Source: RGIG6353 sp045660745 (GTDB taxonomy: Bacteria > Bacillota > Clostridia > Oscillospirales > SIG627). Taken from it: DNA of 64,000 bases. The stretch lies in NCBI GenBank assembly GCA_045660745.1, contig JAZREJ010000042.1, positions 20,439 to 84,438 of the forward strand, written 5' to 3'. This document shows, piece by piece, positions 1-7,156 of this stretch. The translations under genes were made by a program, and so were the position numbers. Under the pieces are notes generated by a model. It was not told the DNA's origin, did no database searches, and was given only the letters and a program-made list of their open reading frames with translations. Position 1 is the stretch's first letter. Every line of letters starts with the position of its first letter.

Positions 1-1
1 T

Positions 2-562
2 GAAAAGGGTGATATATATATTGACGGAAAACCGATATCGGCATATACAAGACAATCCTTGAGACGTAATATCGGTATCGTTCAACAGGACGTTTACCTA
101 TTCAACTCCACAATACGCGATAACATTCTTTACGGATGTCCCGATGCCACCGAGGAGGAGGTAATAGATGCAGCGCGAAAGGCGGATATACACGATTACA
201 TCATGACGCTTGAAAACGGCTATGATACTGTTGTCGGAGAGAGGGGAGTAAGACTTTCGGGAGGACAGAAGCAGCGACTGTCTATTGCACGCATATTCTT
301 GAAGAATCCCCCAATTCTTATTCTTGACGAGGCAACCAGCGCTCTTGATAACGCCACAGAAATACTTATACAGACTGCGTTTAATGAGCTTAGCCGAGGC
401 CGTACCACTCTTATCGTTGCTCACAGACTTTCAACAGTTCAGGGAGCTGACGAGATAGCGGTCGTTTCAAACGGAATTATCTCCGAGAGAGGCACTCACA
501 CAGAGCTTCTTGAAAAGGACGGTATCTACGCATCTCTTTACCGTTCACATCTGAGAGCATAA
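2..562 (+). CDS. ABC exporter ATP-binding domain, C-terminal part (partial)
   Basis: Last 187 residues of an ABC transporter nucleotide-binding domain; the frame is already open at the left window edge, so the start lies outside. Seen in order: Q-loop region (VQQDVYLFNSTIRDNI), signature LSGGQKQRLSIAR, Walker B with ILILDEATSALD, and H-loop LIVAHRLSTV. This order and wording match the ABCB/MsbA-type exporter family, whose ATPase is normally fused behind six membrane helices. Walker A and any membrane domain are not in the window. The protein ends about 60 residues after the H-loop, as usual for this family. Substrate cannot be deduced. No clear terminator follows; a strong promoter for the next unit begins 20 bp after the stop. 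Confidence 0.93.
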   Translation, partial: EKGDIYIDGKPISAYTRQSLRRNIGIVQQDVYLFNSTIRDNILYGCPDATEEEVIDAARKADIHDYIMTLENGYDTVVGERGVRLSGGQKQRLSIARIFLKNPPILILDEATSALDNATEILIQTAFNELSRGRTTLIVAHRLSTVQGADEIAVVSNGIISERGTHTELLEKDGIYASLYRSHLRA

Positions 563-582
563 AACGTTTTTTCCCAAAAGGG

Positions 583-611
583 TTGACAAATAGGACTTTA
601 TTTGTTATAAT
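583..611 (+). promoter_or_regulatory. sigma-A promoter of the leader/CNNM unit
   Basis: Perfect -35 TTGACA (583-588) and perfect -10 TATAAT (606-611) with a 17 bp spacer. Transcription should begin near 618, giving a leader of about 170 nt before the CNNM gene at 792. That leader contains a ribosome binding site, a 28-codon ORF and a terminator-like hairpin. Confidence 0.9.
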
Positions 612-647
612 GCCCTCGAATAATTAAAAAGGAGGATGATACGGAAA

Positions 648-734
648 ATGGACGGTGACAGTAGCGACCCTGACGCGAACACTTGTTTTTTAAATAATAT
701 TGAAATAGATTTCGGCATATCTGCGCCAAATTGA
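648..734 (+). CDS. putative 28-residue Asp-rich leader peptide
   Basis: Short ORF preceded by a strong Shine-Dalgarno (AAGGAGG, ending at 635; the 12 nt spacing is long). Predicted product begins MDGDSSDPDANTCF and ends FGISAPN. Four Asp and one Pro lie among residues 2-9. The stop codon (732-734) falls in the loop of a terminator-like hairpin whose 5' arm (714-724) is inside the ORF, so a ribosome that finishes the peptide would block hairpin formation. Acidic/proline N-termini are known, from MgtL-type leaders, to destabilise ribosomes at low Mg2+. Use of this ORF as a Mg2+ sensor for the downstream CNNM gene is inference. It could instead be chance inside a riboswitch leader. Confidence 0.5.
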   Translation: MDGDSSDPDANTCFLNNIEIDFGISAPN

Positions 735-756
735 TACAGTGCAGGTATGCCTTTTT
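714..756 (+). terminator. attenuator-like hairpin before the CNNM gene
   Basis: Arm GGCATATCTGC (714-724) pairs with GCAGGTATGCC (741-751; one G-U pair) across a 16 nt loop and is followed by TTTTT. It lies between a perfect promoter and the coding sequence it should serve, so it can only make sense as conditional termination. It overlaps the last codons of the leader ORF. Confidence 0.7.
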
Positions 757-791
757 GTGTCTATTTTTAAAAAGAATTTAAGGAGTTCGCA

Positions 792-2108
792 ATGACTACA
801 TATATTATTATTATGGCGGCGTGCCTGGTGCTATCCGCATACTTTTCGGCAACAGAGACCGCCTTTTCGTCGGTCAACAAAACCAGACTTAAAGCACTAA
901 GTGAAAAGGGCAACAAAAAGGCTGACCGTGTGCTTGCCATGACCGAGCAGTATGATAAGCTCATATCCACGATACTTATCGGAAATAACGTTGTCAATAT
1001 TCTTCTTTCTACAGTGGGCACCTTGTTTTTCGTCGAGTTGCTTACAGGTAAAGCTGATATTGCCGCAACCGTATCCACTGCGGTGGTCACGGTAGTTGTT
1101 CTTATTTTCGGAGAGATAACCCCCAAGACTCTTGCAAGAAACTTTGCTGAAAAGTTTACAATGGCAACGGTTGGACTTCTCGGCTTTTTCCTTGTTCTTC
1201 TCGCACCCATCAACTTCATTTTCTCTTTGTGGAGAAAATTCATTTATCTTTTCTTTAAAGAGGAAGAGGAAGAGGGCGTTTCTCAGGAGGAGATACTTAT
1301 CCTTGTTGAGGAAGGTCAGCAGGAGGGAAGCATCGAGGAGGAAGAGGGCGAGCTTATTAAGAACGTAATAGAGTTCACCGACCAAAGAGCTGAGGATATT
1401 CTCACTCCCCGTGTAAAGGTTGAAGCTCTTCCTGACACTGCTACAAAGCAAGAAATTGCAGAGTGGTTTACTTCCACCCGTTTTTCTCGTCTTCTTGTTT
1501 ACGAAGACAGCATTGACAATATCGTCGGTATCATCCATCAGAAGGACTTTTACGTCAATGGCGGTATATTTGAAGGTGATATAAAGGAAATATCCACCGA
1601 GCCCATCTTTATCCACCAGAGCGAAAAGATAACCAACATTTTGAACAGGCTCCAGGAAAATCAGTCGCACATCGCAGTCGTTCTTGACGAATATGGCGGA
1701 ACTCTCGGTATTGTTACCATGGAAGATATCCTTGAGGAGATAGTTGGCGAAATTTGGGACGAGCACGACGAGGTAATTGAAGATTACCGAGAAATTGGTG
1801 AGAGACTTTATCTTGTTGAGGCAAATGTAAATATTGATGATTTCATCCAGCACTTTGACCTTGAGGACTTTGAGACAGACAGCGTTACTCTCGGCGGATG
1901 GGTAAGCGAAAAGCTTGAAAAGGTTCCAGATGAGGGCGACAGCTTCGAGGCAGACTTCGGAAGGCTTACCGTTGAAAAGTGCGAATCGCACACAGCAACC
2001 CTTATCCGCGTTGAGCTCTTTGAAAAGACGGAAGAAGAGGAAGACGAGGAAAAGAGCAAAAAGGATAAGGATGAAGAAAAGTCCAAGAAGGCCCGTGACG
2101 AAGAATAA
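792..2108 (+). CDS. CNNM/CorC (HlyC) family membrane protein, probable Mg2+ efflux or transport
   Basis: 438 residues with the standard layout of the family. An N-terminal DUF21/CNNM membrane domain covers about residues 1-150 (SAYFSATETAFSSVN, IGNNVVNILLSTV, FGEITPKTLARNF). Paired CBS domains cover about 200-330 (ILTPRVKVEAL, LDEYGGTLGIVTMEDILEEI). A CorC/HlyC C-terminal domain covers about 345-420, and the tail is a highly charged Glu/Lys low-complexity stretch. Firmicute members such as YhdP and MpfA are linked to Mg2+ efflux and CBS domains of the family bind nucleotide/Mg2+. The ATG is placed by AAGGAG 8 nt upstream. Expression is probably controlled by the leader at 618-756. Confidence 0.9.
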   Translation: MTTYIIIMAACLVLSAYFSATETAFSSVNKTRLKALSEKGNKKADRVLAMTEQYDKLISTILIGNNVVNILLSTVGTLFFVELLTGKADIAATVSTAVVTVVVLIFGEITPKTLARNFAEKFTMATVGLLGFFLVLLAPINFIFSLWRKFIYLFFKEEEEEGVSQEEILILVEEGQQEGSIEEEEGELIKNVIEFTDQRAEDILTPRVKVEALPDTATKQEIAEWFTSTRFSRLLVYEDSIDNIVGIIHQKDFYVNGGIFEGDIKEISTEPIFIHQSEKITNILNRLQENQSHIAVVLDEYGGTLGIVTMEDILEEIVGEIWDEHDEVIEDYREIGERLYLVEANVNIDDFIQHFDLEDFETDSVTLGGWVSEKLEKVPDEGDSFEADFGRLTVEKCESHTATLIRVELFEKTEEEEDEEKSKKDKDEEKSKKARDEE

Positions 2109-2114
2109 AATAAT

Positions 2115-2138
2115 AGAGCAGGAGATTTCTCCTGCTCT
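2115..2138. terminator. hairpin between convergent genes
   Basis: Perfect 10 bp stem GAGCAGGAGA / TCTCCTGCTC with a 2 nt loop, sitting between the stop of the CNNM gene and the stop of the opposing EamA gene. The T-tract is weak, so it may serve both directions modestly. Confidence 0.6.
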
Positions 2139-2152
2139 TACTTTATGTAATT

Positions 2153-3046
2153 TTATATATTCAGAAGCACTATTGCGACGATTCCGAGCCCGATTCCGCA
2201 CCAAGCCTTGACAGAGAGCTTATCCTTGAAGAAAACTCTTCCGAAGAGGGCTGCAAGGAGTATTGCCGAGCCGTTTATAATGGGAGATTGAACTGCGGTG
2301 GGGACGTTCTTTGAGTAGAGGATGGTCTGCGGAAAAACGTTTGCGCTGATGGTGAGAGCAAGTCCCACAGCGGGCACGAGAAGTCTTGGTGCTTTTTGCG
2401 AGATCTTAAGTCCGCCGGTTCCGATGAACACTCCGAGTGCAACAAGCGCCGCAGAGCCAAACAGAAGAACGTAAAATATCATTTCTTCGGATACGTTATT
2501 CTTTGTTGCAAAGTGGTTTTGCAGACGTATCATGTAGGATATGATAGAATTTGTAACAAAGGTGAGCGCAATGGAAATTATCCACTTTATGTTTGCTTTC
2601 GCTTCGTTTTCGCTCTTGTTTCGGGATGTGAGTATGTATACCGATACTACCATAAGAATTATTCCCGAAACGGTAATGACACCGGGTAACTCACCGGGAA
2701 ATACCATGCAGTAGATGATAGGTGCAAAATTTGAAAAATTGAGAAGTACCGCGGAAACTGTAAACGGACCGCAGGAGAGGGAGACTATATAAAGGTAAGC
2801 CGCAGCACCGAAGCAGATACCTCCGACAAGCGCCGTTATAAGTGTTGGAACAGAAGGAACGAAGCTTGCTTTTGTTACAAGGCAGGCAACAACGTAGCCT
2901 ATTGCAGCTATTGTGAAGTAGAAAAAGCAGAGAAGCGCAGGGGAGGACCTTTTGTCTGTCTGACGCTCGGCTCCCATTTTATAAAAGACGCTTCCCGAGG
3001 CAAGTCCAACCGAGGATATTATGAAGGCTATAATTATGGATAACAT
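2153..3046 (-). CDS. EamA/DMT-superfamily permease
   Basis: 297 residues and about ten hydrophobic helices, in two halves as in EamA (DUF6) drug/metabolite transporters. The N-terminal helix pair ends in a small charged loop (KMGAERQTDKRSS), and the second half carries the conserved interior near ANVFPQTILYSKNVPTAVQSP. Located in the inner membrane; substrate unknown. The ATG follows AGAGGT by 6 nt. It is the last gene of a leftward unit ddl - S41 peptidase - this gene, 30 bp after the peptidase stop, so it may export or import something linked to envelope metabolism, but this is only context. Confidence 0.85.
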   Translation of the reverse strand: MLSIIIAFIISSVGLASGSVFYKMGAERQTDKRSSPALLCFFYFTIAAIGYVVACLVTKASFVPSVPTLITALVGGICFGAAAYLYIVSLSCGPFTVSAVLLNFSNFAPIIYCMVFPGELPGVITVSGIILMVVSVYILTSRNKSENEAKANIKWIISIALTFVTNSIISYMIRLQNHFATKNNVSEEMIFYVLLFGSAALVALGVFIGTGGLKISQKAPRLLVPAVGLALTISANVFPQTILYSKNVPTAVQSPIINGSAILLAALFGRVFFKDKLSVKAWCGIGLGIVAIVLLNI

Positions 3047-3076
3047 TTTAAACCTCTTTTGTTTTGTTAAGATTTT

Positions 3077-4669
3077 TTAGTAGATGTAGCTGAGAGCAGT
3101 TTCAAGCTGAATGTCTTCAACATAACTGTAATTCTTGTAAGAATTGATAATGTCGGTTATGACGATAACAAGCTTATCTGAAAGTGCGCCCGTCGGTTCA
3201 AGACCCGCTCCCATCTGGAGCGCTGTAACGGCATAGGTGGTATTCTTATCCCACAAGCCGTCAACGTATTCACTCTTTAAAAATCCCATTATCTCAAGAC
3301 GGCGTTCAAGCGCTGTTACAACCTCGTTTTCAGCACCTTCCACCGCTTCAACGTAGTTTATGTAGTTGAACCATTCAAGGTCAGTGGGAAAATCGTACTG
3401 TACGATGGTGTTATCCAGATAAAATCTTGGGAGCAGTCCCTTTTCGTTATAGGTACCGCCGAAGGAGTCATATGCCACAAAGGTGGTGATACCGAAGGTC
3501 GAGTCATCGATTATCTGTCCCGCCGACTGAGCTACTCCCTTGCCGACTGTCTTTTTTCCGATAAGCGTCGCGCCTGCAAGCTGGTTAAGACAAAGAGCGG
3601 TTATTTCGGCACTTGAAGCGGTGTTCTCGTTGACAAGCACCTGCAGAGAATCAAATTTAACCCCCGTTCCGTCTGAAACGAATTTGTGATAGTCTAATTT
3701 GCCTTCGCGTCCCATAGTGAAAAGAACCTGATCCTTTTGGGGCACAAAGGTGTTTATAATGTTAGCCGCAACAGTAATGTCGCCCCCCGAATTGTTTCTC
3801 AGGTCGATGATAGCGTTTGTATAGCCTAGCGCCTTGAGCTCCTTGAAGCGCTTGAGAATCTCCGTGTGAGTGTAGTCATTTTTGAATGAGCTGAGCGACA
3901 TTACGAAAGCGTTTCTTTCGGGGTAGAGATGGAAGGATACCTCGCGGAAGGCGACGCTTCTTCTTTCAAGCTCCGCTTCCTTTGTTACCGCTTTCCCGTC
4001 TGTCACTCTCTCGTAGGAAAGGTTGACGTGTGACTTTGAGGTAAGAGAGGAAAGAATTGACGAAACAGCGGTAAATGTCATATCGCGGGTGTCTATTCCT
4101 TCAAGGCAGATTAGCCTGTCTCCCGCAAGAATGCCTGCCTCGGCGGCGCTTGAATTGGGAGCAACTCCTTCAATATAGACTCCGGGAGTACCGTAGACGT
4201 CACCCGTTTCATCATAGACAAGGGTCACGCCGATACCCTTTGAGGTGGTGGGGTTCCAGAACTGCTCGCTTACCGTGGGTGGGAGATAATAGCTGTATTT
4301 GTCAAGCACCGAGAAAAGGTTTGCGTAAACCTTGTCCATGTCGCGGGTGTCAACGAGCGGGAATTTTTTCGCAAATTTTCTGAACACCTCTTCTGCTGTT
4401 GTGGGTATGTAGAAAAGTTCTTCGATAGCCATACAAAAATATAGGAATTTATCCGAGTTGAAGTGCAGATTGCTGTTGTCGATGAGCTTCATGGTCTCGT
4501 AGAATTCTTGAAGGTCCATGGAGTCGGGCACGTAGATGATACCTCGTGCAAGACGCTCAATATCCGACATCTGCATATAGTCGGGCTCTTCGGTTTCTTC
4601 TGCATGAACGGGGATGCAAATGCAGGAAAGAAGAATGGCAAGTGCGAGAATTAAAGAAAGCTTTTTCAT
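3077..4669 (-). CDS. S41 C-terminal processing peptidase with PDZ and peptidoglycan-binding domains
   Basis: 530 residues. A signal peptide (about residues 1-23) is followed by a helical N-region, a PDZ domain (about 140-220; GVAPNSSAAEAGILAGD) and the tail-specific protease core. In the core, Ser352 (TASSAE) and Lys377 (TVGKG) are 25 residues apart, matching the Ser-Lys dyad of CtpA/CtpB. IIDLRNNSGGD is the usual oxyanion-side strand. Residues about 450-500 (RRLEIMGF, YVDGLWDKNTTYAVTALQ) match a PG_binding_1 domain, as in Firmicute CtpB-type enzymes. It should act outside the membrane on wall-associated or secreted proteins. It starts 3 bp after the ddl stop with its own AAAGGA site, so the two are co-transcribed. 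Confidence 0.92.
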   Translation of the reverse strand: MKKLSLILALAILLSCICIPVHAEETEEPDYMQMSDIERLARGIIYVPDSMDLQEFYETMKLIDNSNLHFNSDKFLYFCMAIEELFYIPTTAEEVFRKFAKKFPLVDTRDMDKVYANLFSVLDKYSYYLPPTVSEQFWNPTTSKGIGVTLVYDETGDVYGTPGVYIEGVAPNSSAAEAGILAGDRLICLEGIDTRDMTFTAVSSILSSLTSKSHVNLSYERVTDGKAVTKEAELERRSVAFREVSFHLYPERNAFVMSLSSFKNDYTHTEILKRFKELKALGYTNAIIDLRNNSGGDITVAANIINTFVPQKDQVLFTMGREGKLDYHKFVSDGTGVKFDSLQVLVNENTASSAEITALCLNQLAGATLIGKKTVGKGVAQSAGQIIDDSTFGITTFVAYDSFGGTYNEKGLLPRFYLDNTIVQYDFPTDLEWFNYINYVEAVEGAENEVVTALERRLEIMGFLKSEYVDGLWDKNTTYAVTALQMGAGLEPTGALSDKLVIVITDIINSYKNYSYVEDIQLETALSYIY

Positions 4670-4672
4670 TTT

Positions 4673-5758
4673 TTATCCTTTCGCGTTTTCATTCAGAGCG
4701 TATTCCGTAAGACTTGTTATAAGTTCCGAATAGGAAAGCCCCATGTTCTCCATAAGCTTCGGATACATACTGATGCTTGTAAATCCGGGAAGCGTGTTTA
4801 TTTCGTTGAACACAAAACCGTTTTTTGTTGCAAAAAAGTCAACTCTTGAAAGTCCACGACAATCAAGTGTACGGAAAACAGTCTCAGCATAGCCACGCAC
4901 CACGTTCATTTGAGTGTCTGAAAGCCGTGCGGGGATATAGTATTCTGCTGTGTCGTTTTTGTATTTTGTGTCGTAATCGTAAAATTCGGCGTTTGCGACA
5001 AGCTCTCCGGGAAGGGACACAAAAAGCCCTCTCTTTCCGTCTTCGAGAGTGTCCATAACGGCAACCTCAACTTCACTTCCCACGATGGTTTCTTCCGCAA
5101 GAACCTTGGAATCGTAGCGAAATGCGGTTTCAAGCGCCGTAATAAGCGCAGCTCTGTTATCCGCACGGGAAACACCGACCGAGGAGCCTGTACCGCAGGG
5201 CTTGACGAAGATGGGGTAGTCTATCTCCTTTTCGCATTCGGCAATGGCGGTGTCAAGGTCCTTTTCGCGTCTGAAAAGATACCATTTTGCCATAGGGATG
5301 CCTGTTTTTTCAAGAAGCGCCTTTGTAACCGACTTGTCCATAGAAACGGCAGAGCCTCTGACGTCCGAGCCGATATAAGGAACTCCCGAGAGCTTTAAAA
5401 GTCCCTGAAGATTTCCGTCCTCACAGTTTTCGCCGTGTACGACTGGGAAGAATACATCTATCTTTTTAATGCTGAAGGTTCCTTCTGCCTTGTTGAAGAG
5501 AGCAAGACCGTGATGCGCGGGACATGGACTGATGACGGCGGGATAGAGATTTTCCGTATCGTCGGCAAATGAGCCGTCCTCTATTTTTGAAATGTCTCCG
5601 CTGTAAAGGAACTGACGTCCGTCGCGGAGAATGGAGAGGGTTACAACCTCAAATTTTTCCTTGTCCGCATTTCGGATAACACTTGCGGCAGAGCGCAGAG
5701 ATACCTCGTATTCACTTGACGCACCGCCGAAAATTATACATAAAACTTTTTTGTTCAT
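4673..5758 (-). CDS. ddl: D-alanine--D-alanine ligase
   Basis: 361 residues, an ATP-grasp ligase making the D-Ala-D-Ala dipeptide for peptidoglycan. Motifs: FGGASSEYEVSL near the N-terminus, VHGENCEDGNLQGLL, GSAVSMDKSVTKALL, ATP loop GTGSSVGVSRA, omega-loop EFYDYDTKYKND and metal site FNEINTLPGFTSISMYPKL. The EYEVSL form instead of the proteobacterial HEVSL form is common in Clostridia. It does not by itself indicate a VanC/VanG D-Ala-D-Ser enzyme, and no van regulatory or vanXY/vanT genes are near. The ATG at 5758 is preferred over an in-frame GTG nine bases upstream because AAGGAG lies 8 nt before it. First gene of a three-gene leftward unit. Confidence 0.93.
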   Translation of the reverse strand: MNKKVLCIIFGGASSEYEVSLRSAASVIRNADKEKFEVVTLSILRDGRQFLYSGDISKIEDGSFADDTENLYPAVISPCPAHHGLALFNKAEGTFSIKKIDVFFPVVHGENCEDGNLQGLLKLSGVPYIGSDVRGSAVSMDKSVTKALLEKTGIPMAKWYLFRREKDLDTAIAECEKEIDYPIFVKPCGTGSSVGVSRADNRAALITALETAFRYDSKVLAEETIVGSEVEVAVMDTLEDGKRGLFVSLPGELVANAEFYDYDTKYKNDTAEYYIPARLSDTQMNVVRGYAETVFRTLDCRGLSRVDFFATKNGFVFNEINTLPGFTSISMYPKLMENMGLSYSELITSLTEYALNENAKG

Positions 5759-5790
5759 AAAAAACACTCCTTACTGTAAGTCCGACTTTT

Positions 5791-5796
5791 ATTATA
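5791..5796 (-). promoter_or_regulatory. extended -10 promoter of ddl
   Basis: On the minus strand TGGTATAAT gives a perfect -10 with an extended-10 TG motif. No good -35 is present 16-18 bp upstream. The upstream side is occupied by the hairpin cluster 5805-5951. Confidence 0.6.
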
Positions 5797-5804
5797 CCAT
5801 AAAA

Positions 5805-5951
5805 CCAAGGTCGCAAGACCTTGAAAGGCGCAAGCCGTTGCCCTGTCACAACAGGGCGGTTTTAATGATATAATGTTCTCAAAGTTAAAGACATGAGTCT
5901 TTAAAATCAAAGCCTTTGCTTTGACGACGGCTACCGCGCCATCGCTTTGAG
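5805..5951. other. compact cluster of nested hairpins (candidate structured RNA or repeat element)
   Basis: No ORF. Seen: CAAGGTC-GCAA-GACCTTG (5807-5823); GCCCTGT-CACA-ACAGGGC (5840-5857); AAAGAC-ATGA-GTCTTT (5887-5902); TCAAAG-CCTTTG-CTTTGA (5907-5924). The last three are enclosed by complementary outer segments GGCGC/GCGCC (5827-5831 with 5936-5940) and GCCGT/ACGGC (5834-5838 with 5927-5931). CTCAAAG (5878-5884) is also complementary to CTTTGAG (5945-5951). Such ordered complementarity in 147 bp suggests a folded RNA or a mobile palindromic element. Strand is not decided; read leftward it would lie just upstream of the ddl -10. Confidence 0.5.
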
Positions 5952-6004
5952 GTTATTATACAATAATATATTACAAAACACAACAGGAAAATGTTAAGAT
6001 TTAA

Positions 6005-6035
6005 ACAAAAAAGGCTTTGCTAAACGCAAAACCTT
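6005..6035 (-). terminator. terminator of the ireB unit
   Basis: On the minus strand AAGGTTTTGC-GTTTA-GCAAAGCCTT (one G-U pair) is followed by a run of T (complement of 6005-6010). It lies 7 bp downstream of the stop of the 94-95 residue gene. Confidence 0.8.
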
Positions 6036-6041
6036 ATTTTC

Positions 6042-6329
6042 TCACTTCAGTGTGTTCTCAAGCCAGGACGCACCAAAGTCGAGAGCCTGATAAAGACCGT
6101 TCTTCATGCCCTGCTTCAAAACTCTTTCGGTGATGGGGAGAGCCGTGTCGGTAGACTGTACCTGAATAAGTATCATATCGGGTATCTCATCATCGCCCAC
6201 CTTCTTGTTTGAAAGCACTGTAAGTACTAATACGGCGCGTTCCTTGGGGTCACCGTAGCAGATAATGTTGTCTTTTTTTACAAGAGGCTTTCCTCGGTAT
6301 GTGGAAAAGCCTTCCATGATTTTGTCCAT
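6042..6329 (-). CDS. small conserved-looking protein of unknown function downstream of ireB
   Basis: 95 residues, soluble, mixed alpha/beta, with no signal peptide, cysteine cluster or membrane segment. N-terminal half is strand-like (GKPLVKKDNIICYGDP, AVLVLTVLSNKKVGDDEIPDMILIQVQST); the C-terminal half is helical (PITERVLKQGMKNGLYQALDFGASWLE). I do not recognise the family with confidence. A good site (GGAGG, 4 nt before ATG) and the 11 bp gap to ireB show that it is a real gene of the same unit. In other Firmicutes ireB is followed by ruvX/yrrK; this is not that protein. Confidence 0.75.
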   Translation of the reverse strand: MDKIMEGFSTYRGKPLVKKDNIICYGDPKERAVLVLTVLSNKKVGDDEIPDMILIQVQSTDTALPITERVLKQGMKNGLYQALDFGASWLENTLK

Positions 6330-6340
6330 AATTCCTCCGT

Positions 6341-6598
6341 TTACGCTTTTATATTAAGGTAGTTTTTAATAAGAGAAGTCATAATCTCATCGCGGTCGAG
6401 CTTACGAATAAGCGAGCGCGCGTTATTATGGCTCGTAATATAAGTCGGGTCTTCGGAAAGAATATATCCGACAAGCTGATTTATGGGGTCGTAACCCTTT
6501 TCGCGAAGAGAATTATAAACCGAGTTAAGAATCTCTCTGATCTCCATTTCCCGAAGACTTGCAATGGGAAACTGTTGTGTTTTACTGTTTTCGGACAT
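6341..6598 (-). CDS. ireB: IreB family regulatory phosphoprotein (UPF0297)
   Basis: 85 residues with the hallmark block YDPINQLVGYILSEDPTYI followed by TSHNNARSLIRKLDRDEI, typical of the IreB/YrzL (DUF965) family. In Enterococcus IreB is a substrate of the PASTA kinase IreK and tunes cell-wall stress and cephalosporin resistance. The start is set at the ATG reading MSENS because AAGGAGG sits 8 nt before it; an upstream in-frame ATG (6619) overlaps that site. Upstream neighbour on the same strand is the RNase P RNA gene, with its 3' end only about 30 bp away, so the rnpB transcript may read into ireB. Confidence 0.95.
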   Translation of the reverse strand: MSENSKTQQFPIASLREMEIREILNSVYNSLREKGYDPINQLVGYILSEDPTYITSHNNARSLIRKLDRDEIMTSLIKNYLNIKA

Positions 6599-6629
6599 AA
6601 TTTTTTCCTCCTTGCCCATTTTGAAAAAG

Positions 6630-7001
6630 AATGCGACTGAATCTGTAAGCCGGGTTTTGTTCGGAGGGCGAGCCCTCTTCGACGGTCATCTATCTTGGAC
6701 ACAGATCGCTCTGTGCCTCATGCCACCTTCGAGAACTTATCGGGCAGATATGGGTTTTCCCGTCTCTTGCGGTGTTGCTCCGGATAGGGTTTACATGGCC
6801 GCGGCGTCTCCGTCGCGCCGGTGAGCTCTTACCTCGCCTTTCCATCCTTACCGATTGCTCGGCGGTATCTTTCTGTTGCACTTTCCCTGAGGTCACCCTC
6901 GGCAGGCGTTACCTGTTATCCTTGCCCTGCGGAGCCCGGACTTTCCTCATGAGGTTATCTTTCGACGTCCCTCACGCGACCGTCCGATAGAGTCGTATCC
7001 T
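6630..7001 (-). ncRNA. rnpB: RNase P RNA, bacterial type A
   Basis: Read on the minus strand, the 5' part carries GAGGAAAGTCCGGGCT and GGGTGACCTCAGGGAAAGTG, and the middle carries AACAGAAAGATACCGCC and GTAAGGATGGAAAGG. The 3' end carries ACAAAACCCGGCTTACAG, the region that binds the tRNA CCA end. The first bases (GATACGACTCTATC) pair with the last (GATTCAGTCGCATT) to form helix P1. Length is about 370 nt, normal for the RNA. It processes the 5' ends of pre-tRNAs. The 3' end runs into TTCTTTTT, which with P1 could end transcription. A perfect promoter lies directly upstream (7007-7035). Confidence 0.97.
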
Positions 7002-7006
7002 TATTT

Positions 7007-7035
7007 ATTATAAAACATAAATTTAATTTTGTCAA
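7007..7035 (-). promoter_or_regulatory. promoter of rnpB
   Basis: Minus-strand TTGACA (complement of 7030-7035) and TATAAT (complement of 7007-7012), 17 bp apart. This places the start near 7000, at the predicted 5' end of helix P1. Confidence 0.92.
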
Positions 7036-7040
7036 ATGTA

Positions 7041-7069
7041 TTGCACAAATTCTTATTTAATAGTATAAT
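7041..7069 (+). promoter_or_regulatory. promoter of the Gld-type ABC operon
   Basis: TTGCAC (7041-7046), 17 bp, TATAAT (7064-7069). Back-to-back with the rnpB promoter. It gives a 5' leader of about 80 nt. Confidence 0.75.
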
Positions 7070-7156
7070 TTATTTGTAAAAAAATCGGTTTTGTACAAAG
7101 TTTATTTATAATTTTGTGTTAAAATACCTCAAATCGACTTCGAAAGGAAGAAAAAA

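Noticed and set aside
618..760. Known riboswitch classes (Mg2+ M-box, Mn2+ yybP-ykoY, NiCo, fluoride)
   Set aside because: None of the conserved cores of these aptamers could be matched in the leader. An undescribed aptamer cannot be excluded.
897..2204. 435-codon open frame on the minus strand opposite the CNNM gene
   Set aside because: The plus strand encodes a clear CNNM/CorC protein with motifs and an SD; the antisense frame has no recognisable domain and reflects codon bias of the real gene.
4673..5758. Vancomycin-resistance type (VanC/VanG) ligase
   Set aside because: The EYEVSL form is shared with ordinary Clostridia Ddl enzymes and no vanT, vanXY or two-component genes are nearby.
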